Positions 19,483 through 29,269 are shown, counted from the first letter of the stretch. The stretch is 64,000 nucleotides of DNA from Bradyrhizobium sp. Ash2021 (GCF_031202265.1 NZ_CP100604.1:3454501-3518500), one strand, 5' to 3'. Numbers and translations: made by a program. The notes: generated from the letters alone by a model not told the origin.

Positions 19483-19974
19483 CATCGTGATCGAGACGCC
19501 GCGGATTTCGCCCTTGGAGTCGATCTGGACGATTTGCTTGCTGCCGTTGGTGCGCAGGTTCAGATTGGCGGCAAAGCCGGAAGCCTCGACGAACACGTCG
19601 ATCTGGCCGCCGCCCGCGGTACCCTGCAGATTGCCGAAGATGTTGCGGCTCTTTTCGCTCCAGTTGCCGGAGATGCGGTCGCCCTGGCTGGTGACGTCGC
19701 TACTGAGATCGAACTTGTAGCTGTCGCTGGCGCAATGCAGGTTCTGCTTCAGGCCGAGCCCGGAGGCGTTGACCTTGTAGTCGGCCTTGCAACGGATGTG
19801 CTCGGTGGTGCCGTTGGACAGCGCAACCGTGCCCGAGCCACTCCAGGAACCGTCAAAACCGGCAAACGGCCCTGACGCCTGGGCGTGACCTGCCGAGACC
19901 GACAGCATGAGCGCGGCGCCGACGCCTGCAGCCTTGACAGCCTGACCGAACAAGCTGGAACCAAACATTTTCAT
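19471..19974 (-). CDS. Small secreted protein of unknown function
   Basis: A 167-aa protein from the chosen start. It has a signal peptide (residues about 1-30, ending near SAGHAQA) and a mature domain of beta-strand character with two cysteines (in HIRCKADY and NLHCASDSY) likely forming a disulfide. I recall similar conserved hypothetical proteins in Bradyrhizobium, but no function is known. The ATG at 19974 is picked since GGGA lies about 10 bases before it; ATG at 19989 or TTG at 19992 would add a few residues. It is convergent with the RND gene. Confidence 0.75.
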   Translation of the reverse strand: MKMFGSSLFGQAVKAAGVGAALMLSVSAGHAQASGPFAGFDGSWSGSGTVALSNGTTEHIRCKADYKVNASGLGLKQNLHCASDSYKFDLSSDVTSQGDRISGNWSEKSRNIFGNLQGTAGGGQIDVFVEASGFAANLNLRTNGSKQIVQIDSKGEIRGVSITMTKG

Positions 19975-20403
19975 AGCGAATTTTCCCATCAAAATAGACG
20001 TTCTTTCGAAAAGACCCGTCTCGCCGCATCGAAGATTTAGTGTCCCCGCAGTATGTTAGGTTCAAAATGACAAAATGCCGGCTGCGGCAATCGCCGCGCA
20101 AATAGCATTTCGCTCAGCGGAATCAAACCATCCGATGATCCAGGCGTCGCGGACACGCATCTAACTTTCCGCCGCCATCGTCTGCAACAGCCATTTTCGA
20201 ACAAAGCTAGCCTTAAAAATATACTCTATATATCAAATGGTTGTCCGGGAGGTGAGCCCCACTGCAAATTTGGCCGCATTTACCAGTGCTTGTTCTTTTT
20301 TCGTTGCTGCGGTACGCGGCGTCTGCAATCCCAACAAATCCGTCCCGGCCATGCCGAAACGCAATTCGGGAACAGGTTTTTGCTGCCTAAATGAAGGAAT
20401 ACG
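19975..20403. other. Intergenic region, nothing firm seen
   Basis: This 429-bp gap separates two divergent small secreted-protein genes. It is AT-richer near 20200-20240 (TTAAAAATATACTCTATATA), where a promoter for the plus-strand gene is likely. Open frames inside it are short and lack ribosome sites. No repeat or RNA gene is recognised. Confidence 0.4.
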
Positions 20404-20640
20404 ATGCGTAAATTTCTCCTGGTTCTCGCCCTTATGTCGACATCGGTTTCGTCGGACGCCTTTGCCCAGCAGCAACGCAGCGGCACGCCCGAGGAGCAAA
20501 AGGCCTGCGCCCGTGACGTGCAGCGCTACTGCCGCCCGGTGATAGATCAGGGCGACTTCACCATTCTCGCTTGCCTGCAGACCAATCGCCCCAAGATATC
20601 CGTGGCGTGCGATCAGGTGCTGAAAAGCCACGGGCAATAG
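20404..20640 (+). CDS. Small secreted cysteine-rich repeat protein
   Basis: A 78-aa protein with a clear signal peptide (residues 1-21, cleavage after DAFA). The mature part has four cysteines spaced as in short cysteine-rich repeat proteins of rhizobia (KACARDVQRYC and ACLQTNRPKISVAC), likely forming two disulfides in the periplasm. The function is unknown. It lies 190 bp before hpnC, on the same strand, but looks like a separate transcription unit. Confidence 0.75.
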   Translation: MRKFLLVLALMSTSVSSDAFAQQQRSGTPEEQKACARDVQRYCRPVIDQGDFTILACLQTNRPKISVACDQVLKSHGQ

Positions 20641-20829
20641 ACCGCGCGCGCATCCAAAAGTCGCCGCAAGGCGCGTGACCGGTGTGTGAGATCCGGCACG
20701 CAGGCATGCATGGCTGGCTGAGATAGCATTGGTTTTGGCGGCGTATTCCCCTATATGGGGCACGCGATCCCTCGCATGCGCTGAGCATCGGCGTATGCGC
20801 CATGCCCAGATGAATGTAGCCAGTTCCTG

Positions 20830-21708
20830 ATGACCAGCGCGAGCGATCTGCGATCCGGAAAGACCCACCGCGACGAGAATTTTCCGGTCGCGTCGTGGAT
20901 CATTCATCCGCGTCACCGGGCGCTGATCCTGGCGTTCTACAATTTCGTCAGGACCGCCGACGATATTGCCGATCACGCGACGCTGAGTGCCGAGGAAAAG
21001 CTCGGCTACCTCGATCTGCTCGAAGCCGAATTGCTGGGCAAGGGCGACACGCAGAAGGAGGCGGTCAATCTGCGGATCGCGCTGGCCGAGCGCGCGATGC
21101 CGCCGCGTCATGCGCTCGATGTCCTGATCGCGTTCCGGATGGACGTGACGAAACTTCGCTACGAGAATTGGGACGACGTCATTCATTATTGCCGCTACTC
21201 GGCGATGCCGGTCGGGCGCTTCATGCTCGACGTGCATGGCGAGAGCACCTCGACCTGGGCCGCGTCGGACGCGCTGTGCGCAGCCTTGCAAATCAACAAC
21301 CACCTGCAGGATTGCGCCAAGGACTACCGGAATCTCAACCGCGTCTACCTGCCGCGCGACGCGCTGGCGGCCTCGGGGGCGACCGTCGAGATGCTGGGAG
21401 CGCCGAAGTCGCCCGCGGCGCTGCTGCAATGCCTGAAGGCGCTGGCGGTGCGGACCGCAACGCTGCTCGACGAAAGCAAATCGCTCGCCGCCGAGGTGAG
21501 GGATTTCCGGCTCGGGCTCGAGATTTCGGTGATCCAGGCCTTCGCCGACAGGATTGTCGGCATGCTGAAAGTGCGCGATCCCCTCAGCGAGCGCGTGCAT
21601 CTTGGTCCGCTCGAACTGCTCGGTCAGAGCGTCGGTGGCATCGCCAGCGAGATCGCGCGCCGTGCGGTCGGACGCCGGCCCCTGTCGAAACCGGCGGCCG
21701 GCGCATGA
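20830..21708 (+). CDS. hpnC: Hydroxysqualene synthase
   Basis: HpnC (292 aa) converts presqualene diphosphate to hydroxysqualene in the three-enzyme HpnCDE route to squalene. It is a trans-isoprenyl diphosphate synthase fold with the two aspartate-rich motifs: DDIAD (about residue 46) and DCAKD (about 163), plus the RYSAMPVGR substrate segment. The early motif FPVASW is typical of HpnC. It starts the plus-strand operon hpnC-hpnD-hpnE-shc-hpnG; its stop overlaps the hpnD start by ATGA. Confidence 0.94.
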   Translation: MTSASDLRSGKTHRDENFPVASWIIHPRHRALILAFYNFVRTADDIADHATLSAEEKLGYLDLLEAELLGKGDTQKEAVNLRIALAERAMPPRHALDVLIAFRMDVTKLRYENWDDVIHYCRYSAMPVGRFMLDVHGESTSTWAASDALCAALQINNHLQDCAKDYRNLNRVYLPRDALAASGATVEMLGAPKSPAALLQCLKALAVRTATLLDESKSLAAEVRDFRLGLEISVIQAFADRIVGMLKVRDPLSERVHLGPLELLGQSVGGIASEIARRAVGRRPLSKPAAGA

Positions 21709-22541
21709 CGCTCGAGGCGGCGGCCAACGCAAATTACGATACGACCGCGTCCGGCAGTTCGTTCTACGCGGCGATGCGCATCCTGCCGCGCGAACAGCGC
21801 GAGGCGATGTTCCAGATCTACAGTTTTTGCCGTCAGGTCGACGACATCGCGGATTCCGACGGCCCGCGGCCCGAGCGGCTGGCCGCCCTGCAGCAATGGC
21901 GCGATGATATCGACGCGCTGTATCAGGGCCGCCCGCCGGCGCGGCTGCAGGATTACGTGGCGTCGGTTCGAAGGTTCGGTCTCAAGCGCGAGGACTTCCT
22001 GGCCATCGTCGATGGCATGGAGATGGACGTTCCGCAGGACATCCGCGCGCCGGATCTGGCCACGCTCGATCTGTACTGCGACCGCGTTGCCAGCGCCGTC
22101 GGACGTCTGTCGGTGCGGGTGTTCGGCTTGCCCGAGAATGACGGCATCCTGCTCGCCCATCACCTCGGCCGCGCGCTGCAATTGACCAACATCCTGCGCG
22201 ACATCGACGAGGACGCGGGCCTTGGCCGTCTGTACCTGCCGCGCGAAGGCCTGCTGCATGCCGGGATCACCAGCGACGATCCGCTCAAGGTGTCGGCCGA
22301 ACGGGCGTTGCCGAAAGTATGCCTGCCGCTGGTCGAGCGGGCGAGGGCGCATTTCGAAAAGTCCGACGAGATCATGAAGCGCAATTCGCGGCGCGCGGTG
22401 CGCGCGCCAAGGATCATGTCGAAATATTATCGCGCGATACTGGAGCTATTGGTTGCACGGGGATTCGCATCCCCGCGCGCGCCGGTTCGCGTCAACAAGA
22501 TGGCCAAGCTCGCCATCCTGCTCCGCTACGCGATCATCTGA
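21705..22541 (+). CDS. hpnD: Presqualene diphosphate synthase
   Basis: HpnD (278 aa) joins two farnesyl diphosphates into presqualene diphosphate, the first step of the HpnCDE route. The motifs DDIAD (about residue 45) and NILRDIDEDAGLGR (about 163) bind diphosphate through magnesium. The ATG at 21705 lies in an ATGA overlap with hpnC; the same frame is open well upstream but only as an overlap with hpnC. The stop TGA shares its last base with the hpnE start codon, so translation is coupled. Confidence 0.95.
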   Translation: MTLEAAANANYDTTASGSSFYAAMRILPREQREAMFQIYSFCRQVDDIADSDGPRPERLAALQQWRDDIDALYQGRPPARLQDYVASVRRFGLKREDFLAIVDGMEMDVPQDIRAPDLATLDLYCDRVASAVGRLSVRVFGLPENDGILLAHHLGRALQLTNILRDIDEDAGLGRLYLPREGLLHAGITSDDPLKVSAERALPKVCLPLVERARAHFEKSDEIMKRNSRRAVRAPRIMSKYYRAILELLVARGFASPRAPVRVNKMAKLAILLRYAII

Positions 22542-23806
22542 TGCAGAAAACCGTTCATATCATCGGCGCCGGCATTTCCGGCCTCTCGGCGGCCGTCCGG
22601 CTGGCCAACGCCAATTACAGGGTGCACGTCCACGAGGCGACGCAAACGGCCGGCGGCCGCTGCCGATCCTATTTCGACGCCGCGACCAATCTCATGATCG
22701 ACAACGGCAATCATTTGCTGCTGTCGGGTAACCGCCACGCGTTGGCCTACGCCAGATCGATCGGCACCGAGGCCGGGCTGGTCGGACCGAAGCGGGCGCA
22801 ATTTCCGTTCGTCGACCTGACCAGCGGCAAGCGCTGGCAACTCGATCTCGGCGACTCCAAATTGCCGCTCTGGGTGTTCGATGCGGCGCGCCGCGTGCCC
22901 GACACCGGCCTGCTGGATTATCTCGCGCTGATGCCTCTGATCTGGGCAGGGACGGACAAGCTGGTCGGCAACGCGATCCCTTGCGACGGCACGCTGTACC
23001 GGCGGCTGGTGCAGCCGCTGTTGCTGGCCGCGCTCAACGTCGACCCGCCCGAGGGCTCGGCGGGCCTTGCCGGCGCGATTGTGCGGGAAACCCTGCTGGC
23101 CGGCGGCCAGGCCTGCCGGCCGCTGATCGCGCGTGACGGTTTGAGTTCGGTGCTGATCGAGCCCGCGGTCAAGCTGCTGCAGGAAAAAGGCGCCACCATC
23201 CAGTTCGGGCATGAACTGCGCGAGTTCGTGATGGCCGGCGACAAGGTCGTCGAATTGAAATTTGGCGACGACACGATCGCCCTCGGAGCCGACGATGCCG
23301 TGGTGCTCGCCGTTCCGCCACGCCCGGCGGCTTCGCTGCTGCCGGGCCTGAAAACGCCGTCGAAATTCCGCGCCATCGTCAATGCGCATTTCCGCTTCGA
23401 TCCGCCGAAGGATGCGCCGGCCATCCTCGGCGTCGTCGGCGGACTGGTGGAGTGGCTGTTTGCGTTTCCGCAGCGGCTGTCGGTCACCATCAGCAATGGC
23501 GACCGGCTGGTCGATATGCCGCGCGAGGAACTCGCGCAGGCAATCTGGCGGGATGTCTGCAAGGCCGCGGGCGTGCAGGGCGAATTGCCGCCGCCATTAC
23601 CTCCTTGGCAGATCGTGCGCGAACGCCGTGCGACGTTCGAGGCGACGCCGGAGCAGAATGCGCTGCGGCCGGGCCCGGTTACCGCCCATAAAAACCTGTT
23701 TCTCGCCGGCGACTGGACTGATACGGGGTTGCCGGCAACCATCGAGGGTTCGGTGCGGTCCGGGGACCGTGCTGCCGATCTGGTTCTGGCGAGGCCGCCG
23801 GGCTGA
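22541..23806 (+). CDS. hpnE: Hydroxysqualene dehydroxylase
   Basis: HpnE (421 aa) is a FAD-dependent enzyme of the amine oxidase/phytoene desaturase fold that reduces hydroxysqualene to squalene. The N-terminal FAD-binding motif GAGISGLSAA (about residue 8) and the C-terminal FAD segment LAGDWTDTGLPATIEG (about 395) are visible. The ATG overlaps the hpnD stop by one base (TGATG). It is followed after 55 bp by shc. Confidence 0.94.
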   Translation: MQKTVHIIGAGISGLSAAVRLANANYRVHVHEATQTAGGRCRSYFDAATNLMIDNGNHLLLSGNRHALAYARSIGTEAGLVGPKRAQFPFVDLTSGKRWQLDLGDSKLPLWVFDAARRVPDTGLLDYLALMPLIWAGTDKLVGNAIPCDGTLYRRLVQPLLLAALNVDPPEGSAGLAGAIVRETLLAGGQACRPLIARDGLSSVLIEPAVKLLQEKGATIQFGHELREFVMAGDKVVELKFGDDTIALGADDAVVLAVPPRPAASLLPGLKTPSKFRAIVNAHFRFDPPKDAPAILGVVGGLVEWLFAFPQRLSVTISNGDRLVDMPREELAQAIWRDVCKAAGVQGELPPPLPPWQIVRERRATFEATPEQNALRPGPVTAHKNLFLAGDWTDTGLPATIEGSVRSGDRAADLVLARPPG

Positions 23807-23861
23807 TCGGACACAGCGCCGGCGGTCCGCCGGTCGCGCAAACAGGGGGATGTAAAGCGAA

Positions 23862-25820
23862 ATGCTTTCCGGCCATCACACCGCTGCAGTCGATCAAGCC
23901 ACGCTGGAGAAGAGCATCTCCCAGGCGACGCAGGCGCTGCTCGGCTATCGCCAATCCGACGGGCACTGGGTGTTCGAGCTTGAACCCGACAGCACGATCC
24001 CGGCGGAATATGTGCTGCTGCGCCACTATCTCGGCGAGCCCGTCGACAGCGTGCTGGAGGCCAAGATCGCGAACTATCTGCGCCGCGTCCAGGGCGATCA
24101 TGGCGGCTGGCCGCTGGTGCAGGACGGCGCGTTCGACATGAGCGCCAGCGTCAAATGCTATTTTGCACTGAAGATGATCGGCGATTCCGTCGACGCGCCG
24201 CATATGGTGCGGGCGCGCCAGGCGATCCTGTCGCGCGGCGGCGGCATCCACAGCAACGTTTTCACCCGGTTCATGCTGGCGATGTTCGAGGTGCTGACCT
24301 GGCGCAGCGTGCCGGTGCTGCCGATCGAGATCATGCTGCTGCCGATGTGGTCGCCGTTCCACATCAACAAGATCTCGTACTGGGCGCGCACCACGATGGT
24401 GCCGCTGATGGTGCTGGCGGCGCTGAAGCCGCGCGCGAAAAACCCGAAAGGCGTCGGCATCGACGAGTTGTTCCTGCAGGATCCGCGTTCGATCGGCATG
24501 ACCGCCAAGGCGCCGCATCAAAGCTGGGGCTGGTTCGCGCTGTTCCGCGCGCTGGACATCGTGCTGCGGTTTCTCGAACCGATGTTTCCCAAGAAGCTCC
24601 GCGCGAGGGCGATCGAGCGCGCCGTTGAGTTTATCGAAGTGCGGCTGAACGGCGAAGACGGGCTCGGCGCGATCTATCCGCCGATGGCCAACGCCGTGAT
24701 GATGTATGAGGCGTTCGGCAGGCCCGCGGATTATCCACCGCGCGCCGTCACAAGGCGGGGTCTCGACAAGCTGCTCGTGATCCGCGAGCACGAAGCCTAT
24801 TGCCAGCCCTGCGTTTCGCCGGTGTGGGACACCGCGCTCGCCTGCCACGCGATGATCGAAGCCGGGGGTGAGGCGATGCTGCCGGCCAAGCAGGGCCTGG
24901 ATTGGCTGAAGCCGAAGCAGGTGCTGGACCTCAAGGGCGACTGGGCCGTGAAACGCCCCGACGTGCGGCCGGGCGGTTGGGCGTTCCAGTACAACAATGA
25001 CTATTATCCCGATCTCGACGACACCGCCGTGGTGGTGATGGCGATGGATCGCGTACGGCGGCAATCCGGCAGCGGCGAATACGACGTTGCGATCGCGCGC
25101 GGCCGCGAGTGGATCGAGGGCATGCAGAGCCGCAACGGCGGCTGGGCCGCCTTCGACGTGGACAACCTCGAATACTACCTCAACAACATCCCGTTCTCCG
25201 ACCATGGCGCGCTGCTCGATCCGCCGACCGAGGACGTCACCGCTCGCTGCCTCTCGATGCTGGCGCAACTCGGCGAGACCGCCCAGACCAGCAAGGCGGT
25301 GGCGGACGGGGTCGCCTATCTGCGCCGGACCCAGTTGGCGGAGGGATCGTGGTACGGCCGCTGGGGGCTGAACTACGTCTATGGAACCTGGTCGGTGCTG
25401 TGCGCGCTCAATGCCGCCGGAATCGACCACCAGGACCCGATGACGCGCAAGGCGGTGGACTGGCTGATTTCGATCCAGAACCGGGATGGCGGCTGGGGCG
25501 AGGATGCGGTCAGCTACCGACTCGACTACAAGGGATTTGAGGGCGCGCCGTCGACCTCCTCGCAAACGGCATGGGCCTTGCTTGGACTGATGGCGGCGGG
25601 CGAGGTCGAAAACCCGGCTGTCGCCCGTGGCGTGGAGTACCTAAAAAGCACACAGACCGAAAAAGGGCTGTGGGACGAGGCGCGCTACACGGCAACGGGC
25701 TTTCCGAGGGTGTTTTACTTGCGTTATCATGGCTACTCGAAGTTCTTTCCGCTCTGGGCGCTGGCGCGGTATCGAAATTTGAGCAGCACCAACAACAGGG
25801 TGGTAGGGGTCGGGATGTGA
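23862..25820 (+). CDS. shc: Squalene-hopene cyclase
   Basis: Shc (also HpnF; 652 aa) cyclises squalene to diploptene and diplopterol at the inner membrane. The catalytic acid motif D384-L-D-D387 is present, with several QW repeats such as GDHGGWPL, NGGWAAFD and DGGWGED that brace the alpha-barrels. It is a class II triterpene cyclase of normal length. It follows hpnE by 55 bp and its stop overlaps the hpnG GTG by four bases. The enzyme is the committed step of hopanoid synthesis. Confidence 0.96.
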   Translation: MLSGHHTAAVDQATLEKSISQATQALLGYRQSDGHWVFELEPDSTIPAEYVLLRHYLGEPVDSVLEAKIANYLRRVQGDHGGWPLVQDGAFDMSASVKCYFALKMIGDSVDAPHMVRARQAILSRGGGIHSNVFTRFMLAMFEVLTWRSVPVLPIEIMLLPMWSPFHINKISYWARTTMVPLMVLAALKPRAKNPKGVGIDELFLQDPRSIGMTAKAPHQSWGWFALFRALDIVLRFLEPMFPKKLRARAIERAVEFIEVRLNGEDGLGAIYPPMANAVMMYEAFGRPADYPPRAVTRRGLDKLLVIREHEAYCQPCVSPVWDTALACHAMIEAGGEAMLPAKQGLDWLKPKQVLDLKGDWAVKRPDVRPGGWAFQYNNDYYPDLDDTAVVVMAMDRVRRQSGSGEYDVAIARGREWIEGMQSRNGGWAAFDVDNLEYYLNNIPFSDHGALLDPPTEDVTARCLSMLAQLGETAQTSKAVADGVAYLRRTQLAEGSWYGRWGLNYVYGTWSVLCALNAAGIDHQDPMTRKAVDWLISIQNRDGGWGEDAVSYRLDYKGFEGAPSTSSQTAWALLGLMAAGEVENPAVARGVEYLKSTQTEKGLWDEARYTATGFPRVFYLRYHGYSKFFPLWALARYRNLSSTNNRVVGVGM

Positions 25821-26548
25821 TTTTGGCGGGGGCCGCCGTGACCGTGGGCAATACGATTGATCCACGGCCGGTTTTGATCGTGACAGGTTTGGTGCAGGAG
25901 GCCCGCATAGCGGCCGGGCCCGGCATGATCGTGATCTGCAGTTCCAGCGATCCGCAGCAATTGCGCGCGCTGCTCGCGACGCTGGATTCGACCACATTCA
26001 GGGGCGTCATCTCGTTCGGCGTCGCCGGCGGGCTCGATCCGTCGCTGAAGTCCGGCGACGTGGTGGTGGCGACCGAAGTGTATGCCGGCGACACCCGCTT
26101 TCTGGCCGGTCTTGCGCTCAACGAGGAAATGATCGCCAGCGCCGCGCTGCGCCGCCGGCGCGTGGTCCGGGGCGTTCTGGCGGGGGTGGAACAGGTGATC
26201 GCGGCGACGGCCTGCAAGGCGGCGCTGCACTCCGAGACGGGGGCTGCTGCCGTCGACATGGAGAGCCATATTGCGGCGGCCTATGCGGCCGAGGCTGGCC
26301 TTCCGTTCGCAGCCTTGCGGGTCATCAGCGATCCGGCCAGCCGCGCGCTGCCGGCGCTCGCCATGAGCGCGGTCAAGCCGAACGGCGATATCGATCTGCG
26401 CAAGGTGCTGCGCGGGGTTGCGCGCAACCCGAGAACGCTGCGCGCGCTGGTCTCGACCGGGATCGATTTCAATCGCGCGCTGCGTTCCCTGCGCGGCTGC
26501 CGGGGCTTTCTGCTCGGCGGTGAGGGGCTCGTCACCGCGGATATCTGA
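25817..26548 (+). CDS. hpnG: Adenosylhopane nucleosidase/phosphorylase
   Basis: HpnG (243 aa) removes adenine from adenosylhopane to give the ribosyl form, on the way to bacteriohopanetetrol. It belongs to the nucleoside phosphorylase family; the active-site segment AAAVDMESHIAA (about residue 148) and GVAGGLDPSLKSGDVVVAT are typical. The GTG start at 25817 is chosen from the GTGA overlap with shc and the TAGGGGT upstream; the frame is open further up but only within shc. A strong terminator follows at 26578. Confidence 0.92.
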   Translation: MILAGAAVTVGNTIDPRPVLIVTGLVQEARIAAGPGMIVICSSSDPQQLRALLATLDSTTFRGVISFGVAGGLDPSLKSGDVVVATEVYAGDTRFLAGLALNEEMIASAALRRRRVVRGVLAGVEQVIAATACKAALHSETGAAAVDMESHIAAAYAAEAGLPFAALRVISDPASRALPALAMSAVKPNGDIDLRKVLRGVARNPRTLRALVSTGIDFNRALRSLRGCRGFLLGGEGLVTADI

Positions 26549-26577
26549 CAGGCGCTGGCGTCAAGCCGGCTTCAATA

Positions 26578-26606
26578 AAAACGCCGCTCCCAGAGAGCGG
26601 CGTTTT
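26578..26606. terminator. Bidirectional intrinsic terminator, hpnG/hpnH
   Basis: A perfect 12-bp stem AAAACGCCGCTC / GAGCGGCGTTTT with a 5-base loop. The T-run on each strand makes it usable from both sides. It lies between the convergent ends of hpnG (plus) and hpnH (minus). Confidence 0.92.
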
Positions 26607-26689
26607 CGCGTTTTGGCAGTAACTTAACTATCCGATCAGCCGCACCTAAAAGCGCAACGAATGGCAACCCGTTGCGCCCCCGGCCGCGC

Positions 26690-27850
26690 TCAGGCGGCGG
26701 TGGACGCCTTTTGCTGCTGCTTCGCCGCGGCGGCAGCCGCCTCATCCTTGCGGATCTCCGACAGCCGCTTCTGCACCTCGGCCGAGAAGATGTACTGCGC
26801 CGGACGCTGCTTATCGAGATTGATCTCGGGCGCCATCGGACCCGTGGTCCTGACGCCGCGCAGCGCCACCCACATTGCCTTTAACGGATTGGTCAGCGCC
26901 GCATTCGCAGCGGTCGGCTCGTAACCGCAATGCGCCATGCAGTCGGCGCACTTCTCGTACTTGCCGGTGCCGTAGGTCTCCCAGTCGGTGGTCTCCATCA
27001 ATTCCTTGAAGGTCTTGGTGTAGCCCTCGCCGAGCAGATAGCAGGGCTTTTGCCAGCCGAAGATGTTGCGCGCGGGCATGCCCCAGGGCGTGCATTCGTA
27101 TTCCTGGTTGCCGGCGAGGAAGTCGAGGAACAGGCCGGAGTGCATGAAGTTCCACTTCTTGCCCTTGCCGAGCGCAAACACGTCGCGGAACAGTTTCTTG
27201 GTCTTGGTGCGGTTGAGGAAGTGCTCCTGGTCCGGCGCGCGCTCATAGGCGTAGCCGGGCGACATCGAGACGCCGACGCCGAGCTCGGTGGTGAAGTCGA
27301 GGAATTTGGCGATCTCTTCCGCCGGATGGCCGTCGAAGATGGTGGCGTTGACGTTGACGGTGAAGCCGCGGGCCTTGGCAGCCTTGATCGCCGACACCGC
27401 GCGGTCGAACACGCCCTTCTGCGACACCGCCTTGTCGTGGTGTTCCTTCAGGCCGTCGAGATGCACCGAGAAGAACAGGTAGGGCGACGGCTCGAACAGG
27501 TCGAGCTTCTTCTCGAGCAGCAGCGCGTTGGTGCACAGCGAGACGAACTTCTTGCGCGCGACGAGGCCGCGCACGATCTCGCCGATCTCCTTGTGGATCA
27601 ACGGTTCGCCGCCGGGGATCGCCACCATCGGCGCGCCGCATTCATCGGCCGCGTCCCAGCATTCCTGCGCCGACATGCGGCGATTGAGGATCGCATCGGG
27701 ATAGTCGATCTTGCCGCAGCCGACGCATGCGAGGTTGCAGCGGAACAACGGTTCCAGCATCAGCACCAGCGGATAGCGTTTCCGGCCAAGCAGCTTCTGC
27801 TTGATGAGGTAGCCGCCGATACGCATTTCCTTGAAGAACGGTATAGCCAT
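26690..27850 (-). CDS. hpnH: Adenosylhopane synthase (radical SAM)
   Basis: HpnH (386 aa) attaches the 5'-deoxyadenosyl group of SAM to diploptene, making adenosylhopane, the first step of side-chain building. The iron-sulfur motif is C38-x3-C42-x2-C45, and the C-terminal part has the cysteines of KCADCMAHCGYEP (about 310) seen in the family. The ATG at 27850 is preferred: MAIPFFKEMRIGGY is the usual HpnH start and AAAGAGAA lies before it. The tail (about 365-386) is low-complexity Ala/Lys/Gln. It is 40 bp downstream of ispH on the same strand, so the two share a transcript. Confidence 0.95.
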   Translation of the reverse strand: MAIPFFKEMRIGGYLIKQKLLGRKRYPLVLMLEPLFRCNLACVGCGKIDYPDAILNRRMSAQECWDAADECGAPMVAIPGGEPLIHKEIGEIVRGLVARKKFVSLCTNALLLEKKLDLFEPSPYLFFSVHLDGLKEHHDKAVSQKGVFDRAVSAIKAAKARGFTVNVNATIFDGHPAEEIAKFLDFTTELGVGVSMSPGYAYERAPDQEHFLNRTKTKKLFRDVFALGKGKKWNFMHSGLFLDFLAGNQEYECTPWGMPARNIFGWQKPCYLLGEGYTKTFKELMETTDWETYGTGKYEKCADCMAHCGYEPTAANAALTNPLKAMWVALRGVRTTGPMAPEINLDKQRPAQYIFSAEVQKRLSEIRKDEAAAAAAKQQQKASTAA

Positions 27851-27890
27851 TACAAGTTCTCTTTCTGGACCTAACAAGTCGTGAAGTGGA

Positions 27891-28817
27891 TCAGCCCGCA
27901 GTCAGTTCGGCTGGAAGCCGGAATTCGATATTTTCTTCCCGGCCCGAAAGCACCGAGACCTTGACGGGTCCGATGCGCCTCAAAGCCTCGATCACGTCGT
28001 CGACCAAAACTTCGGGCGCCGAGGCGCCCGCCGTAATGCCGACGGCTTTCGCATCCTTCAGCCAATCGGGGTTGAGCTCGCTGCCATCGGCAATGAGATA
28101 ACTCGCGACGCCGACTTCGGTGCCGATTTCCCGTAGCCTGTTTGAGTTGGAACTATTGGCGGCCCCCACCACCAAAATGACGTCCACCAGTTTGCTCAGA
28201 TCCCTTACCGCAGATTGGCGGTTCTGTGTCGCATAGCAGATATCCCGGATGTCCGGGCCTTGAATATCCGTAAATCGGGCCTGAAGGGCGGCAATTATGT
28301 CTTTTGTGTCGTCCACGCTCAGGGTGGTCTGGGTGATATAGGCCACCGGGGTGTCGGCCGGCAGCGTCAGGGCCGCCACGTCGTCGACGTTCTGGACCAG
28401 CAGAACCGGGCCTGGAACCTGGCCCATGGTTCCCTCGACCTCGGGATGGCCGGCATGGCCGATCAGGATCAGGGCCCGGCCTTTCGACATATAGCGCTTG
28501 CCCTGATTATGGACCTTGGTGACCAGCGGGCAGGTGGCATTGAGGACCGGCAGGCCGCGGACCGCAGCCTCCTCCTCGACGCTCCGTGCCACGCCATGGG
28601 CGCTGAACACGGTCACGGCGAGCGGCGGTACTTCCGACAAATCCTCGACGAAAATAGCGCCTTTGTTCTTCAGGCTTTCGACCACGTATTTATTGTGGAC
28701 GATCTCGTGGCGCACATAGACCGGCGGGCCATACTTCTCAAGCGCACGCTCGACGATCTCGATGGCACGCACGACGCCCGCGCAAAACCCGCGCGGTTGA
28801 GCCAAATACACTTCCAT
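27891..28817 (-). CDS. ispH: 4-hydroxy-3-methylbut-2-enyl diphosphate reductase
   Basis: IspH (308 aa) is the last enzyme of the MEP pathway; it makes isopentenyl and dimethylallyl diphosphate, the isoprenoid precursors for hopanoids. The three iron-sulfur cysteines are visible in RGFCAGV (Cys12), NATCPLV and [10 protein letters not shown]. The ATG at 28817 gives the usual [14 protein letters not shown] start; an upstream TTG is less likely. It is co-directional with hpnH 40 bp downstream, linking precursor supply to hopanoid side-chain synthesis. Many alphaproteobacteria have two ispH genes, so this may be a hopanoid-dedicated copy. Confidence 0.95.
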   Translation of the reverse strand: MEVYLAQPRGFCAGVVRAIEIVERALEKYGPPVYVRHEIVHNKYVVESLKNKGAIFVEDLSEVPPLAVTVFSAHGVARSVEEEAAVRGLPVLNATCPLVTKVHNQGKRYMSKGRALILIGHAGHPEVEGTMGQVPGPVLLVQNVDDVAALTLPADTPVAYITQTTLSVDDTKDIIAALQARFTDIQGPDIRDICYATQNRQSAVRDLSKLVDVILVVGAANSSNSNRLREIGTEVGVASYLIADGSELNPDWLKDAKAVGITAGASAPEVLVDDVIEALRRIGPVKVSVLSGREENIEFRLPAELTAG

Positions 28818-29269
28818 GGGACGTCCACTACGCAAGTTGCACCAAAATCATTCAAAAGCCCCCGTGCCGTCCGGATATGCCCGATATCTGCAATATTCGC
28901 ACCATGACCGGTTCCGGCGCTTAAATCCCGGCCCAAGCGCATGGAAGCACAGGGCTTTGTGTCAAAAAATCAGCGCTTCGAAAAGGTGCAACGCGAAAGT
29001 TCGCGCCCGCCATCCCATGCTACGGTAATATGATACGCCCCGCTCGTCCCCTGCGACCCTCTTGCCTTCGCTGGCCGCCACTTTATCGCCCTTCGTGGCG
29101 GTCTATACCGAGCCTTCAACGCCGTTTTGCGCTGTTTTGTTGCCCGTTCTTGAACCCCGAAGACGGTAACCAAAACAACATTAGATCGGTCCCTGGAACT
29201 CCGCTAGACAGCGGGCGTTTTCGGCAAGCTCCTTAAGCCCAAGCTCCTTAAGCCTGAGAAAGAATCGAT
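28818..29269. other. Divergent ispH/hpnN promoter region
   Basis: A 452-bp gap between divergent ispH and hpnN. It contains the EcfG-type promoter listed separately (29195-29219). Near ispH no perfect promoter match is seen. A GGAAC word on the minus strand near 28908 lacks the -10 partner. No gene is recognised; short open frames here are not supported. Confidence 0.5.
29195..29219 (+). promoter_or_regulatory. EcfG-type general stress promoter of hpnN
   Basis: GGAAC (29195-29199), a 16-base spacer, then CGTT (29216-29219), a perfect match to the promoter consensus of the alphaproteobacterial general stress sigma factor EcfG. The -10 element is 50 bases before the hpnN start codon, a fitting distance. 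Confidence 0.75.

Noticed and set aside
20233..21732. 499-codon minus-strand frame over hpnC and the small secreted gene
   Set aside because: Low-complexity shadow sequence; hpnC and the cysteine-rich gene fit known families.
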